Assembly (NCBI RefSeq): GCF_027594825.1 | Contig: NZ_CP088930.1 | Location: 3,099,019-3,163,018, forward strand | Direction: 5' to 3' | Length of the DNA: 64,000 nt | DNA from: Serratia liquefaciens | Lineage (GTDB): Bacteria; Pseudomonadota; Gammaproteobacteria; Enterobacterales; Enterobacteriaceae | Notes under the pieces: generated by a model | The model's input: only the letters and a program-made list of their open reading frames with translations | The model's database searches: none | What the model was told of the DNA's origin: nothing | Program-made: the position numbers and the translations under genes | In this document: positions 9,416 through 19,051 of the stretch, one piece after another | Numbering within the stretch: position 1 is the stretch's first letter | Layout: each line of letters starts with the position of its first letter

Positions 9416-10540
9416 TTATTCCTCCTGATGAGCGGCAGGGGACTGGGCCATCAGATTACGCACCCGGGTCTGCATCAGTTTTTCCAGCAGCGGCTGGCTT
9501 TTCAGCTGATCCGGCACGTCCATGGTGATCGACTGCTGGCTCAGGGTATCCAACTCTTCCAGGAAAGCTTTCGTGGCCGGGTCGGTGGTATCAAAGTAGG
9601 CGCGAACCCAAGTGGAAATGGTCTCCAGCGACTGCTTATACACTTCGTTCTGATGGCGCGGGATGGCCTGTGCGGCAACCAGCAGGCGCGAACGGATATT
9701 TTCGCGCAGGTAAATGTCCTGGTTCGGAGCCAGCAGCGGCTCGGCATTGCTATCGCGACGGCGGACGGTAATAAAGTCGGCCATAAAGTTGTGCCAGCTT
9801 TTGGTCAGGTTTTGCCGCCATTCGCCGATCGAGCTCGACAGCTCGCTGCTGTCTTGATCCATCGGCGCTTCGTCGCTGTCGTTATCCGCCAGGCGCAGAT
9901 TATCCACCTGATTGGACAACTGATTGGTCTTGAGAATGATGCCGTCGAAATCCACCTGAGTCAGCGTGGACAGCGTGCTGACGTCTTCGGTGATGGCGCG
10001 GCGAACCTCGAGCAGGCTCGGGTCATTCATGTCTGCCAGGCTGGCATCGGCGCTTTTCAACAGGGCGGCGGCGGTGGTGACGTCCTGATCGCTCCACAGT
10101 TTACGTCCGGCCATTTTCACCAGAAAATCGGCCTGCGCCAGCAACCAGGTTTTGGCGTCGCTGCCGGAGATAATGGCGACTTTCTCTTGCAGTTCATTGA
10201 GCTGTCGCGCCAGGGTTGCCTGTTCGCGATCGGCGGCGTCCAGCGTTTTGCCCTGTTGCTGCAACAGGCCTTCCAGCGCACTTCTTTCCTGCTGTTGGTT
10301 CTGTTTCAGCGCTTCAAGCTGTTGCTGCAAGGTTTGATTGGCGGCGATAAGCTGCTGCGCCTGCCGATGGGTGTGGTAATAGCCACCGGCGGCCAGAGCG
10401 ATGACCAGCACGATCGCTATTGCGCCCAATACCGGGCCGGTATTTTTACCTTTACGCTTTTCAGCGTCTGGCTGCTGGGGGCTCTCAACCGCAGAGGTGG
10501 GTTCTTCAACCGGGGCGGATGGGGTATTTTGTTCCGTCAT
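9416..10540 (-). CDS. hemX: HemX-family inner-membrane protein (uroporphyrinogen-III methyltransferase-like annotation)
   Basis: The protein has a proline/acid-rich N-terminus, one membrane helix (about residues 38-58), a Gln-rich coiled coil (about 65-130) and a conserved C-terminal domain. Databases often label it uroporphyrinogen-III C-methyltransferase, but it lacks the SAM-methylase fold and motifs, so that name is doubtful. The start MTEQ at 10540 matches E. coli HemX; an in-frame ATG five codons upstream (10555) is possible but less likely. It lies between hemD (17 bases upstream) and hemY. Confidence 0.9.
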   Translation of the reverse strand: MTEQNTPSAPVEEPTSAVESPQQPDAEKRKGKNTGPVLGAIAIVLVIALAAGGYYHTHRQAQQLIAANQTLQQQLEALKQNQQQERSALEGLLQQQGKTLDAADREQATLARQLNELQEKVAIISGSDAKTWLLAQADFLVKMAGRKLWSDQDVTTAAALLKSADASLADMNDPSLLEVRRAITEDVSTLSTLTQVDFDGIILKTNQLSNQVDNLRLADNDSDEAPMDQDSSELSSSIGEWRQNLTKSWHNFMADFITVRRRDSNAEPLLAPNQDIYLRENIRSRLLVAAQAIPRHQNEVYKQSLETISTWVRAYFDTTDPATKAFLEELDTLSQQSITMDVPDQLKSQPLLEKLMQTRVRNLMAQSPAAHQEE

Positions 10541-10557
10541 AGTGGCACATCCCATAG

Positions 10558-11304
10558 TCAGGTTTGTTGTAGCGCGCGGATCAGCGCGTCATTATCGGCA
10601 TTATCAGCTACCCGAATTGTGCTCCAGCCCAATTCCTGGGCGAGGGTAGCCAGGCGTTCACTCACTACCACCAGGCGGCAACGCAACAGCCACGAAGAAC
10701 GGTAGTAATCAGGAACTAAAGTATAGAGCTGTTGTAACATTTCACCGCTGGTAACCACCAGCGTATCAACACCGGCACGCTGCCAGTGGGCGCTTTGCTC
10801 GCTGCCATCATAGTGCACCGGGCTGCGTTGATAACATTCATAATAGCTGACGGCGGCGCCGCGCTCGCTCAGGGTGTTGCCGAGCAGCTCGCGTCCGCCG
10901 TTACCGCGCAGGATCAGCGCCTGTTTGCCGTCCAGCTTCTGCAGCGCCGGCAGCAGCAGCAATGTTTCACTGATCTCCTGCTCACGCGGATATTCTATCG
11001 GCAGGCTGCTGATGCGGTGCATGGCTAACGCCGTGTTGCGACCAATAGCATAATAGGCCAGCCTGGCGGGCCATGACAGCCCGACGCGGCCCATCACCGA
11101 GTTGGCGTAGCTCACCGAGTGCTGCGACAGGATGAACACCAGATCGCCATCGTTAAGCTGCTGCAAGGCCTGTGGTAATTTGGGCAGATCGCCGCCGGGG
11201 GCGAAATCGATCAGCGGAGCATGATAGGCAACCCGGCCGAGCGCGCGCAGTCGGCTTACCAGTTCTTCTCCTGACGGAGAGGGGCGGGTTACCAGGATCG
11301 TCAT
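10558..11304 (-). CDS. hemD: uroporphyrinogen-III synthase
   Basis: 248-residue cytosolic enzyme that closes and inverts ring D of hydroxymethylbilane to give uroporphyrinogen III. Two HemD half-domains are evident. Characteristic segments are TRPSPSGE near the N-terminus, SYYECYQR near residue 152 and the VTSGEML segment in the second half. It overlaps hemC by 4 bases (translational coupling), so product is made next to its substrate source. Confidence 0.95.
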   Translation of the reverse strand: MTILVTRPSPSGEELVSRLRALGRVAYHAPLIDFAPGGDLPKLPQALQQLNDGDLVFILSQHSVSYANSVMGRVGLSWPARLAYYAIGRNTALAMHRISSLPIEYPREQEISETLLLLPALQKLDGKQALILRGNGGRELLGNTLSERGAAVSYYECYQRSPVHYDGSEQSAHWQRAGVDTLVVTSGEMLQQLYTLVPDYYRSSWLLRCRLVVVSERLATLAQELGWSTIRVADNADNDALIRALQQT

Positions 11305-12242
11305 GCCGGGGGATTTCCCTGATAAACGTCCTGCAGAATTTCACGAGCGCCTTGCGCAAGCAGTTCTTCCGCCAGCGCCACGCCCATCTGTTCAGCCTGC
11401 GCTGCCGGACCACGGCGTTCGCCGCGCACCATTTGGCTGCCGTCTGGTGAGCCCACCAGGGCTCGCAGCCACAGGGTGTCGCCATCCAGTTCGGCATAAC
11501 TGCCGATCGGTACCTGGCAACCGCCCTCCAGTCGGGTATTCATCGCCCGCTCGGCGCGTACGCGGGTTTCCGTGGCAACGTGATTGAGCGGTGCCAACAG
11601 CGCGCGGGTGGTTTCGTCGTCGAGGCGGCATTCGATACCCACTGCGCCCTGGCCGACGGCCGGCAGGCACTCTTCCGGGCTCAATGGGCTGCGGATACGC
11701 TGTTCCAACCCCAGGCGCTTAAGCCCGGCGACCGCCAAAATAATGGCGTCGTAATCACCGTTATCCAATTTTGCCAGTCGGGTACCGACATTGCCGCGCA
11801 GATCGCGCACGATCAGATCCGGGCGGCGCTCACGCAATTGGCACTGACGACGCAGGCTGGAGGTACCGACCACGCTGCCCTGCGGCAGTTGATCGAGCGA
11901 AGCGAAACGATTGGAAACAAATGCGTCGCGCGGGTCGTCGCGCTCACAAATGGTCACCAAACCCAAGCCATCGGGGAAATCTACCGGGACGTCTTTCATC
12001 GAATGCACGGCGATATCCGCGCGGCCATCCAACAACGCCAGCTCAAGTTCCTTAACAAACAGCCCTTTACCACCGACTTTCGCCAGCGGCGTATCCAGAA
12101 TAATGTCGCCCCGCGTGACCATCGGCACCAGTTCGACCTGCAGGCCAGAGTGGCTGGCCATCAGGCGCTGCTGCACATAATGTGCTTGCCAGAGAGCGAG
12201 CGGGCTTTGTCGGGTGGCAATTCGAATAATTTTGTCTAACAT
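11301..12242 (-). CDS. hemC: porphobilinogen deaminase (hydroxymethylbilane synthase)
   Basis: 313-residue cytosolic enzyme polymerising four porphobilinogens. [15 protein letters not shown] at the N-terminus, HSMKDVPVD around residue 81 (catalytic Asp region) and [11 protein letters not shown] are all present. EGGCQVPIG near residue 240 carries the Cys that binds the dipyrromethane cofactor. It is the first gene of hemCDXY and is transcribed divergently from cyaA, as in E. coli. Confidence 0.97.
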   Translation of the reverse strand: MLDKIIRIATRQSPLALWQAHYVQQRLMASHSGLQVELVPMVTRGDIILDTPLAKVGGKGLFVKELELALLDGRADIAVHSMKDVPVDFPDGLGLVTICERDDPRDAFVSNRFASLDQLPQGSVVGTSSLRRQCQLRERRPDLIVRDLRGNVGTRLAKLDNGDYDAIILAVAGLKRLGLEQRIRSPLSPEECLPAVGQGAVGIECRLDDETTRALLAPLNHVATETRVRAERAMNTRLEGGCQVPIGSYAELDGDTLWLRALVGSPDGSQMVRGERRGPAAQAEQMGVALAEELLAQGAREILQDVYQGNPPA

Positions 12243-12443
12243 GCTTGTTACCGTTTTTATAATTCGCCGTTCATCCTACCACTGAGTGCGAAAACTGTCA
12301 GTGCAAGAAGCCACAGGCGAAGAAAGGACAACGGAATCAACGGGACGTGTGATGTGTTTTGGGGCAGTTAACACTGCGGGTAAATCGTTTGGAGTGGCGC
12401 TACAATAATAGTGAAGCGTTACTTCCTTTACGGTCAATCAGCA

Positions 12444-12465
12444 AGGTGTTAAATTGATCACGTTT
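12444..12465 (+). promoter_or_regulatory. CRP-like site in the hemC-cyaA intergenic region
   Basis: AGGTGTTAAATTGATCACGTTT keeps the TGT...GATCAC..TTT core of the CRP consensus. It corresponds closely to the CRP site overlapping E. coli cyaA P2, which gives cAMP-CRP feedback repression of cyaA. The 316-base intergenic region (12243-12558) otherwise holds the divergent promoters; I did not fix their -35/-10 boxes with confidence. Confidence 0.75.
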
Positions 12466-12558
12466 CCAACAATAAGTTGCCAAATATTCTTCCAACACTA
12501 ACGGCGCTTATGGAATACGGGTTTTTTTCTAAACACCGGGATAATCAGGCGAGACGTC

Positions 12559-15111
12559 TTGTACCTCTACATCGAGACACTGAAGCAGAGACTGGATGCG
12601 ATCAATCAATTACGAATCGATCGCGCCCTAGCGGCCATGAAGCCCGCGTTTCAACGGGTATACAGTCTGCTGCCTACCTTATTGCATCACCACCACCCAC
12701 TGATGCCAGGTTACCTGAACGGTAACGTTCCCCATGGCGTTTGCCTCTACACGCCTGATGAAACCCAAAAAGATTACCTCAACGATTTAGAAGACAAATG
12801 GGGCAGCCCATTTGACAAAATGGCCAGCGGTGAACTGCCGATTACCGGGGTTTACTCGATGGGCAGCACCTCGTCGATCGGCCAGAGCTGCAGTTCGGAT
12901 CTCGACATCTGGGTGTGTCACCAATCCTGGCTGGACAACGAAGAGCGTAACCGCCTGCAGCAAAAATGCAGCCTGCTGGAAAAATGGTCGGCGTCGATGG
13001 GGGTGGAAGTCAGCTTCTTCCTGATCGATGAAAACCGCTTCCGTCATAACGAAAGCGGCAGCCTGGGGGGCGAAGACTGCGGCTCCACCCAACATATCCT
13101 GCTGCTGGACGAATTCTACCGCACCGCGGTGCGCCTGGCCGGCAAACGTATTTTATGGAACATGGTGCCGGGCGAAGAAGAAGCGCATTACGATGAGTAT
13201 GTGCTGTCGCTGTACTCGCAAGGCGCGTTAACGCCGAACGAATGGCTGGATCTCGGCGGGCTGAGCACGCTGTCGGCGGAAGAATACTTCGGCGCCAGCC
13301 TGTGGCAGCTGTACAAAAGCATCGACTCGCCTTACAAGGCGGTGCTGAAGACCCTGCTGCTGGAAGCTTATTCCTGGGAATATCCCAATACTCAGCTGTT
13401 GGCGATGGACATCAAACAGCGCCTGCATCAGGGCGAGATTGTCTGCTTTGGTCTCGACGCCTACTGTATGATGCTCGAACGCGTTACGCATTATCTGAAT
13501 CAAATCAACGACACTACCCGCCTCGATCTGGTCCGCCGCTGTTTCTACCTGAAAGTCTGTGAAAAACTGTCGCGTGCCAATGCGTGCGTCGGCTGGCGCC
13601 GTGAAATCCTCAGTCAATTGGTCAGCGAATGGGGCTGGGACGAAGAGCGTCTGGCGATCCTGGATAATCGCGCCAACTGGAAAATCGAACGGGTACGTGA
13701 AGCGCACAACGAATTGTTGGATGCGATGATGCAAAGCTATCGCAACCTGATCCGCTTTGCCCGTCGCAACAACCTTAGCGTCAGCGCCAGCCCGCAGGAT
13801 ATCGGCGTGTTGACCCGCAAGCTGTACGCCGCGTTTGAAGCGCTGCCCGGCAAGGTGACGCTGGTGAACCCGCAGATTTCGCCGGACCTGTCAGAAGACG
13901 ACTTGACCTTTATTCACGTGCCGATTGGCCGCGCCAACCGGACCGGCTGGTACCTTTATAACCAGGCACCGGCCATGGACTCGATCGTCAGCCATCAGCC
14001 GCTGGAATATAACCGCTACCTCAACAAGCTGGTGGCCTGGGCCTATTTCAACGGGCTGCTGACGCCGAAAACCCGTCTGCACATCAAGAGCGGCAACCTG
14101 TGCGATACGGCCAAACTGCAGGAACTGGTGGCCGATGTGTCGCACCACTTCCCGCTGCGGCTGGCGGCTCCCACGCCAAAAGCGCTGTACAGCCCGTGCG
14201 AAATTCGCCACCTGGCGATAATCGTCAATCTGGAAAACGATCCGACCGCCGCCTTCCGCAATCAGGTGGTGCATTTCGATTTCCGCAAGCTCGATGTATT
14301 CAGCTTTGGTCAGCAACAGCAGTGTCTGGTGGGCAGTATCGATCTGCTGTACCGCAACTCCTGGAACGAAGTGCGTACCTTGCATTTCAGCGGCGAGCAA
14401 TCGGTGCTGGAAGCGTTGAAGACCATTCTCGGCAAAATGCACCAGGATGCCGCGCCGCCGGAATCGGTCGAGGTGTTCTGCTACAGTCAGCACCTGCGCG
14501 GCCTGATCCGTACCCGTATACAGCAGTTGGTGTCGGAGTGTATTGAGCTACGCCTGTCCAGCACCCGACTGGAGCCGGGCCGTTTCAAAGCGGTACGGGT
14601 TGCCGGCCAGACCTGGGGCCTGTTCTTCGAACGGTTGAGCGTGTCGGTGCAGAAGCTGGAAAACGCGGTGGAGTTCTACGGCGCCATTTCCAACAATAAA
14701 TTGCACGGCCTGTCGATCAAAGTGGAAACCGATCAGGTGCATCTGCCGCCGGTGGTAGACGGTTTCGCCAGCGAGGGGATTATTCAGTTCTTCTTCGAAG
14801 ACACCACGGACGACAAGGGCTTTAACATCTATATTCTGGATGAGTCTAACCGGGTTGAGGTTTATCACCATTGCGAAGGCAGCAAAGAGGAACTGGTGCG
14901 CGACGTTAGCCGTTTCTACTCGTCCTCGCACGATCGCTTCACCTACGGCTCCAGCTTTATCAACTTCAACCTACCGCAGTTCTACCAGATCGTACATCTT
15001 GATGGCCGAACTCAGGTGATCCCGTTCCGCAGCAATGTGCTGTCGAGCCTGTGCGTTCCCCTGACCGACAGCGCCGTCCAACCGCTGAAGCAACAGTTCC
15101 AGCTGCATTGA
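12559..15111 (+). CDS. cyaA: class I adenylate cyclase
   Basis: 850-residue enzyme converting ATP to cAMP, the CRP effector. The catalytic N-terminal half shows the nucleotidyltransferase motif [17 protein letters not shown] with G102-S103 and D114/D116. The C-terminal half is the regulatory region that responds to enzyme IIA-Glc. The start is a TTG (12559-12561) giving [13 protein letters not shown], the same unusual weak initiation codon as E. coli cyaA; there it limits expression. Length is close to the E. coli protein (848). Confidence 0.97.
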   Translation: MYLYIETLKQRLDAINQLRIDRALAAMKPAFQRVYSLLPTLLHHHHPLMPGYLNGNVPHGVCLYTPDETQKDYLNDLEDKWGSPFDKMASGELPITGVYSMGSTSSIGQSCSSDLDIWVCHQSWLDNEERNRLQQKCSLLEKWSASMGVEVSFFLIDENRFRHNESGSLGGEDCGSTQHILLLDEFYRTAVRLAGKRILWNMVPGEEEAHYDEYVLSLYSQGALTPNEWLDLGGLSTLSAEEYFGASLWQLYKSIDSPYKAVLKTLLLEAYSWEYPNTQLLAMDIKQRLHQGEIVCFGLDAYCMMLERVTHYLNQINDTTRLDLVRRCFYLKVCEKLSRANACVGWRREILSQLVSEWGWDEERLAILDNRANWKIERVREAHNELLDAMMQSYRNLIRFARRNNLSVSASPQDIGVLTRKLYAAFEALPGKVTLVNPQISPDLSEDDLTFIHVPIGRANRTGWYLYNQAPAMDSIVSHQPLEYNRYLNKLVAWAYFNGLLTPKTRLHIKSGNLCDTAKLQELVADVSHHFPLRLAAPTPKALYSPCEIRHLAIIVNLENDPTAAFRNQVVHFDFRKLDVFSFGQQQQCLVGSIDLLYRNSWNEVRTLHFSGEQSVLEALKTILGKMHQDAAPPESVEVFCYSQHLRGLIRTRIQQLVSECIELRLSSTRLEPGRFKAVRVAGQTWGLFFERLSVSVQKLENAVEFYGAISNNKLHGLSIKVETDQVHLPPVVDGFASEGIIQFFFEDTTDDKGFNIYILDESNRVEVYHHCEGSKEELVRDVSRFYSSSHDRFTYGSSFINFNLPQFYQIVHLDGRTQVIPFRSNVLSSLCVPLTDSAVQPLKQQFQLH

Positions 15112-15114
15112 TAT

Positions 15115-15144
15115 CGTCAAGGTTCAGCAGGCTGAGCCTTGACG
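15115..15144. terminator. bidirectional terminator-like hairpin between convergent cyaA and cyaY
   Basis: 13-bp stem 15115-15127 / 15132-15144 (CGTCAAGG-TTCAG paired with CTGAG-CCTTGACG, one G-U). It lies 3 bases after the cyaA stop and 16 before the cyaY stop; no long T tract on either side. Confidence 0.55.
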
Positions 15145-15160
15145 ACGGATGCGGCCATTC

Positions 15161-15481
15161 TCAGGAAAACTTCACCTCTTCGCCGGCCTGCGCGCTGGCC
15201 GCTTCGCTCAGTAAGGGGTAGAAGGCGCGGTCGCTGCGATCGCACAGCCACACGCCGTCACGGTAGTTAAAGTGGTAGCCGCCGGTTTTGGTCGCCAGCC
15301 AAATCTGATGCAACGGCTCCTGGCGATTGATCACAATTTTGGTGCCATTTTCGAAGCTTAACGTCATTACGCCACCGTTAGTTTCGTAATCGATGTCCGC
15401 ATCGCCGTTAAAATCGTCCAGGGTCTCTTCAATATTCAGCATCAGTTGGTCAGCCAACTGGTGAAACTCACTGTCGTTCAT
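15161..15481 (-). CDS. cyaY: bacterial frataxin CyaY
   Basis: 106-residue acidic cytosolic iron-binding protein that modulates Fe-S cluster assembly on IscU-IscS. An N-terminal acidic helix is followed by [12 protein letters not shown] and [13 protein letters not shown] strands and GGYHFNY, matching frataxin. The ATG at 15481 is preceded by AGGA at good spacing and gives the standard length; a TTG two codons upstream is in frame but less likely. Convergent with cyaA. Confidence 0.96.
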   Translation of the reverse strand: MNDSEFHQLADQLMLNIEETLDDFNGDADIDYETNGGVMTLSFENGTKIVINRQEPLHQIWLATKTGGYHFNYRDGVWLCDRSDRAFYPLLSEAASAQAGEEVKFS

Positions 15482-15559
15482 ATTCAATTCCTATTGCTTT
15501 TCATGATCCACCTGCGATTATAGAGACCTTGGACGCATGAATTACAGGCATTAATGCAA

Positions 15560-15766
15560 ATGAAAAAACAACTACGCTATGCGCTGATGGCAGTTCTGCT
15601 TGCCGGGCTCTCCGGCTGCGGCCTGAAAGGCCCGCTGTACTTCCCGCCAGCCGATCCGGCCAGCGCTAAGAAACCGGCTACCCAGGTTCAGACCGGAGAT
15701 CAGGTACAGAAAAATCAGCAGGAACTTTCTGGCTCTCAGCAAAAACCGTCGATGAGCGACCAGTAA
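15560..15766 (+). CDS. lptM: small outer-membrane lipoprotein LptM (YifL)
   Basis: 68-residue lipoprotein with a lipobox LSG-C (Cys20) followed by GLKGPLYFPP, the conserved LptM core. LptM is known to bind LptD-LptE and help mature the LPS translocon. The remainder is a low-complexity Gln/Ser-rich tail. The start at 15560 gives MKKQ; an ATG two codons earlier (15554) is also in frame. Located between cyaY and dapF as yifL is in E. coli. Confidence 0.93.
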   Translation: MKKQLRYALMAVLLAGLSGCGLKGPLYFPPADPASAKKPATQVQTGDQVQKNQQELSGSQQKPSMSDQ

Positions 15767-15824
15767 CACCTTGTTTGCGGCGGCATGAGTCACCGCAAAC
15801 CCAAGACGGATAGCGGAGTATGAT

Positions 15825-16649
15825 ATGCAGTTCTCCAAAATGCACGGTCTGGGCAACGACTTTATGGTGGTCGATGCCGTTACACAGAATGTCTATTTCT
15901 CACCCGAGCTGATCCGCCGTTTGGCCGATCGGCACTTGGGCGTTGGCTTTGACCAGCTGCTGGTGGTAGAACCGCCTTACGATCCGGAACTGGATTTCCA
16001 TTACCGCATTTTTAACGCCGACGGCAGTGAAGTGGCGCAGTGCGGTAACGGCGCTCGCTGCTTTGCCCGCTTTGTACGGCTGAAAGGCTTGACCAACAAG
16101 CGCGATATTCGCGTAAGTACCCAGACCGGGCGCATGGTGTTGAGCGTGACCGACGATGATCTGGTGTGCGTGAATATGGGCGAGCCGAACTTCGATCCCC
16201 AGGCAGTGCCGTTTCGCGCAACCAAAGAAGAAAAGACGTACATCATGCGGGCAGCGGAGCATACGGTGCTGTGCGGCGTGGTATCGATGGGCAATCCACA
16301 TTGTGTTTTACAGGTGGATGATGTAAAAACCGCCAAGGTGGAGTTGCTCGGGCCGGTGCTGGAAGGGCATGAGCGCTTCCCGGAACGGGCCAACATCGGT
16401 TTTATGCAAATTGTCAGTCGCGAGCACATTAAACTGCGCGTCTATGAGCGCGGTGCTGGCGAAACGCAGGCCTGCGGTAGCGGAGCCTGTGCGGCCGTGG
16501 CAGTAGGGATTCAACAGGAATTGCTGTCAGAAGAGGTGCATGTAGAACTGCCGGGCGGCAGCCTGCATATTCGCTGGAAAGGGCCGGGCAGCCCGCTGTT
16601 TATGACCGGTCCGGCAACCCATGTATATGACGGATTTATTCATCTATGA
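15825..16649 (+). CDS. dapF: diaminopimelate epimerase
   Basis: 274-residue PLP-independent racemase converting LL- to meso-diaminopimelate for peptidoglycan and lysine. The two catalytic cysteines lie in the paired motifs QCGNGARCF (about residue 73) and QACGSGACA (about 217). Full length as in E. coli (274). It overlaps the DUF484 gene by 4 bases, and the series continues with xerC and yigB as one operon. Confidence 0.97.
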   Translation: MQFSKMHGLGNDFMVVDAVTQNVYFSPELIRRLADRHLGVGFDQLLVVEPPYDPELDFHYRIFNADGSEVAQCGNGARCFARFVRLKGLTNKRDIRVSTQTGRMVLSVTDDDLVCVNMGEPNFDPQAVPFRATKEEKTYIMRAAEHTVLCGVVSMGNPHCVLQVDDVKTAKVELLGPVLEGHERFPERANIGFMQIVSREHIKLRVYERGAGETQACGSGACAAVAVGIQQELLSEEVHVELPGGSLHIRWKGPGSPLFMTGPATHVYDGFIHL

Positions 16650-17350
16650 AGAGCGTTGAGGACCAGGCTGTCGCAGGCATTGAGCTTGATGACGACGCCG
16701 TGATGCAGTTTCTGCTGCAAAACCCGGATTTCTTTATGCGCAACGCACGGTTGGTGGAGCAGATGCGCGTTCCCCATCCCGTTCGCGGCACCGTATCGTT
16801 GGTCGAGTGGCATCTGGCTCGCCAGCGCAATCACATCCATCGGCTGGAAGAAGAAATCACGCTGCTGATGGAGCAGGCCAGCGCCAACGAAACGCTGTTT
16901 GCCAGCCTGCTGCATTTACAGGCCAATCTGGCCACCGCCGACAGCCTGCAGGATATGCTTAACCGCCTGCAGCGTTGGGCGCGCGGTTTCGGTTTGGCCG
17001 GCGCCAACATCCGCCTGTTTTCCGAAAGCTGGAAAATCGGCGCACCTTCCGATTTCACCCACCTTGCCCTGACGCGCTCTTCGTTTGAACCGTTGCGCAT
17101 TCAGCGCCTGGGTGACCAACAGCACTTTCTCGGCAGTCTGAATGGCCCCGAACTGCTGCTGTTGCTGCCGCAGGCCAAACTGGTCGGCTCGGTAGCGCTG
17201 TCGATGCTGGGTGATGAGGGCGAGCTGGGCATGGTGATTTTCAGCAGCCGCGATACGCAACATTATCAGCAGGGTATGGGCACGGTGATGCTTAATCAAC
17301 TGGCGCGCATGCTGCCGGAACTGCTGGAACGCTGGATCGAACGAGTATGA
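16646..17350 (+). CDS. yigA: DUF484 family protein (YigA)
   Basis: 234-residue DUF484 protein. It has an N-terminal helix-rich part with a probable coiled coil (about residues 50-80) and a GAF-like C-terminal domain (about 85-230). Function is not established; it is conserved between dapF and xerC in gammaproteobacteria and overlaps both neighbours by 4 bases. No catalytic motif is visible. Confidence 0.9.
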   Translation: MKSVEDQAVAGIELDDDAVMQFLLQNPDFFMRNARLVEQMRVPHPVRGTVSLVEWHLARQRNHIHRLEEEITLLMEQASANETLFASLLHLQANLATADSLQDMLNRLQRWARGFGLAGANIRLFSESWKIGAPSDFTHLALTRSSFEPLRIQRLGDQQHFLGSLNGPELLLLLPQAKLVGSVALSMLGDEGELGMVIFSSRDTQHYQQGMGTVMLNQLARMLPELLERWIERV

Positions 17351-18258
17351 CCCCGCTGGCGGCCAGCCTGCAACAGCCGGTCGATGCCTTTCTGCGCTAT
17401 CTGAAGGTGGAACGCCAGCTCAGCCCCTTGACGCAGTTAAGCTATTCACGCCAATTACAGGCGCTGATGGCGCTGGCTCAGGATATGGGCATCACGGAGT
17501 GGCCGTCGCTGGACGCCGGCAAAGTCCGGATGCTGGCAGCACGCAGCAAACGCGCCGGCCTGCAGTCTTCCAGCCTCGCGTTGCGCTTGTCGGCATTACG
17601 CAGTTTTCTCGACTGGCAGGTCAGCCAGGGCATGCTGATAGCCAACCCCGCCAAAGGGATCCGCACGCCGCGCAGCGGCCGTCATCTGCCGAAAAACATC
17701 GACGTCGATGAAATGAATCAGCTGCTGGATATCGATCTCAACGATCCGCTGGCGGTGCGCGATCGCGCTATGCTTGAGGTGATGTACGGGGCAGGGCTGC
17801 GTCTTTCTGAACTGGTGGGGCTGGACTGTCGCCACGTCGATCTGGCCGCCGGTGAAATTTGGGTGTTGGGCAAGGGCAGCAAGGAACGCAAGCTGCCGGT
17901 CGGCCGCACCGCCGTGACCTGGCTGGAACACTGGCTGGCGATGCGCGATTTGTTTGGGCCGTCAGACGATGCGATGTTCCTGTCCAATCAGGGAAAACGC
18001 ATCTCGACTCGCAACGTGCAAAAGCGTTTTGCCGAATGGGGCGTCAAGCAGGGCGTTAACAGCCATATCCATCCGCACAAGCTGCGCCACTCCTTTGCCA
18101 CCCATATGCTGGAGTCCAGCGGCGATCTGCGAGCGGTGCAGGAACTGCTTGGCCACGCCAACCTGACCACCACCCAAATCTATACCCACCTCGACTTTCA
18201 ACATCTGGCGAACGTGTACGATGCTGCGCATCCGCGCGCCAAACGGGGGAAATCCTGA
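17347..18258 (+). CDS. xerC: site-specific tyrosine recombinase XerC
   Basis: 303-residue recombinase that with XerD resolves chromosome dimers at dif. It has an N-terminal SAM-like core-binding domain (about 10-95) and a C-terminal catalytic domain with the R-K-H-R-H-Y set: R in [33 protein letters not shown]. It overlaps yigA by 4 bases and yigB by 1 base (TGATG). Confidence 0.97.
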   Translation: MTPLAASLQQPVDAFLRYLKVERQLSPLTQLSYSRQLQALMALAQDMGITEWPSLDAGKVRMLAARSKRAGLQSSSLALRLSALRSFLDWQVSQGMLIANPAKGIRTPRSGRHLPKNIDVDEMNQLLDIDLNDPLAVRDRAMLEVMYGAGLRLSELVGLDCRHVDLAAGEIWVLGKGSKERKLPVGRTAVTWLEHWLAMRDLFGPSDDAMFLSNQGKRISTRNVQKRFAEWGVKQGVNSHIHPHKLRHSFATHMLESSGDLRAVQELLGHANLTTTQIYTHLDFQHLANVYDAAHPRAKRGKS

Positions 18259-18974
18259 TGCACTTTTATCGTCCGCTACGCCCGCTGGCGGCACTGACCT
18301 TCGATCTGGACGACACGCTGTATGACAACCGTCCGGTGATCAAACAGACTGAATTGCAGTCGGTCGCTTTTTTGCAGAACTATCACCCCGGGCTGAACCA
18401 CTTCCAGTCGGCGGATTTTCATCGCCTGCGCCGGGAGCTTCGCGAGCAGGATCCGGAGATTTACCACGACGTCACCCAGTGGCGCTGGCGCGCTATCCAC
18501 CTGGCGCTGAGCCGCCAGGGACTGCGTGATGCCCAGGCTGCTGAGGGGGCTGATGCGGCGATGCAGAATTTTGCGCTGTGGCGCAGCCGTATCGAGGTTC
18601 CTGAAGTCACCCACGCCACGTTGAAAGCGCTGGGCGAACGCTTCCCGCTGGTGGCGATCACCAACGGCAATGCCGATCCTTCGCTGTGCGGGCTGGACGG
18701 TTACTTTCAGTTTGTGCTGCGCTCCGGGCCGGATGGCCGTGCCAAACCTTACCAGGACATGTACCAGACGGCTGCCGAGCGGTTAGGGATCGCCCCTGAG
18801 CATATACTTCACGTCGGCGATGATTTAACCACCGACGTCGCCGGCGCGTTGCGCTCCGGCCTGCAAGCCTGTTGGATCAACGACCGCCAGCGCAGCCTGA
18901 TGCAGGCCGCCGATAGCCGGCTGCTGCCACATATTGAGATTTCGCAGTTGGCATCGCTGACAGCATTGTTATAA
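18258..18974 (+). CDS. yigB: HAD phosphatase YigB (5-amino-6-(5-phosphoribitylamino)uracil phosphatase)
   Basis: 238-residue HAD-superfamily hydrolase. Motif [13 protein letters not shown] (nucleophile D about residue 17), motif II ITNGN and motif [15 protein letters not shown] are present. The E. coli protein has FMN phosphatase and riboflavin-pathway ARPP phosphatase activity; that assignment is by homology. It is the end of the dapF-yigA-xerC-yigB operon. Confidence 0.94.
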   Translation: MHFYRPLRPLAALTFDLDDTLYDNRPVIKQTELQSVAFLQNYHPGLNHFQSADFHRLRRELREQDPEIYHDVTQWRWRAIHLALSRQGLRDAQAAEGADAAMQNFALWRSRIEVPEVTHATLKALGERFPLVAITNGNADPSLCGLDGYFQFVLRSGPDGRAKPYQDMYQTAAERLGIAPEHILHVGDDLTTDVAGALRSGLQACWINDRQRSLMQAADSRLLPHIEISQLASLTALL

Positions 18975-18988
18975 TCCCTGCCAGAACT

Positions 18989-19004
18989 CTGTATAAATTC
19001 CCAG
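18989..19004 (+). promoter_or_regulatory. LexA (SOS) box of uvrD
   Basis: CTGTATAAATTCCCAG matches the CTG-N10-CAG LexA consensus and differs from the E. coli uvrD box in only two central positions. It lies 48 bases before the uvrD start. Confidence 0.9.
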
Positions 19005-19051
19005 TGGAATCGCGTCGCTGACGCGCTTTCCCTTACCAATTAATGGTGCCT

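Noticed and set aside
9428..10705. Long plus-strand open frame (about 425 codons) opposite hemX and hemD
   Set aside because: Mirror of two well-supported genes; Gln/His-rich composition typical of antisense shadow frames in GC-rich coding DNA.
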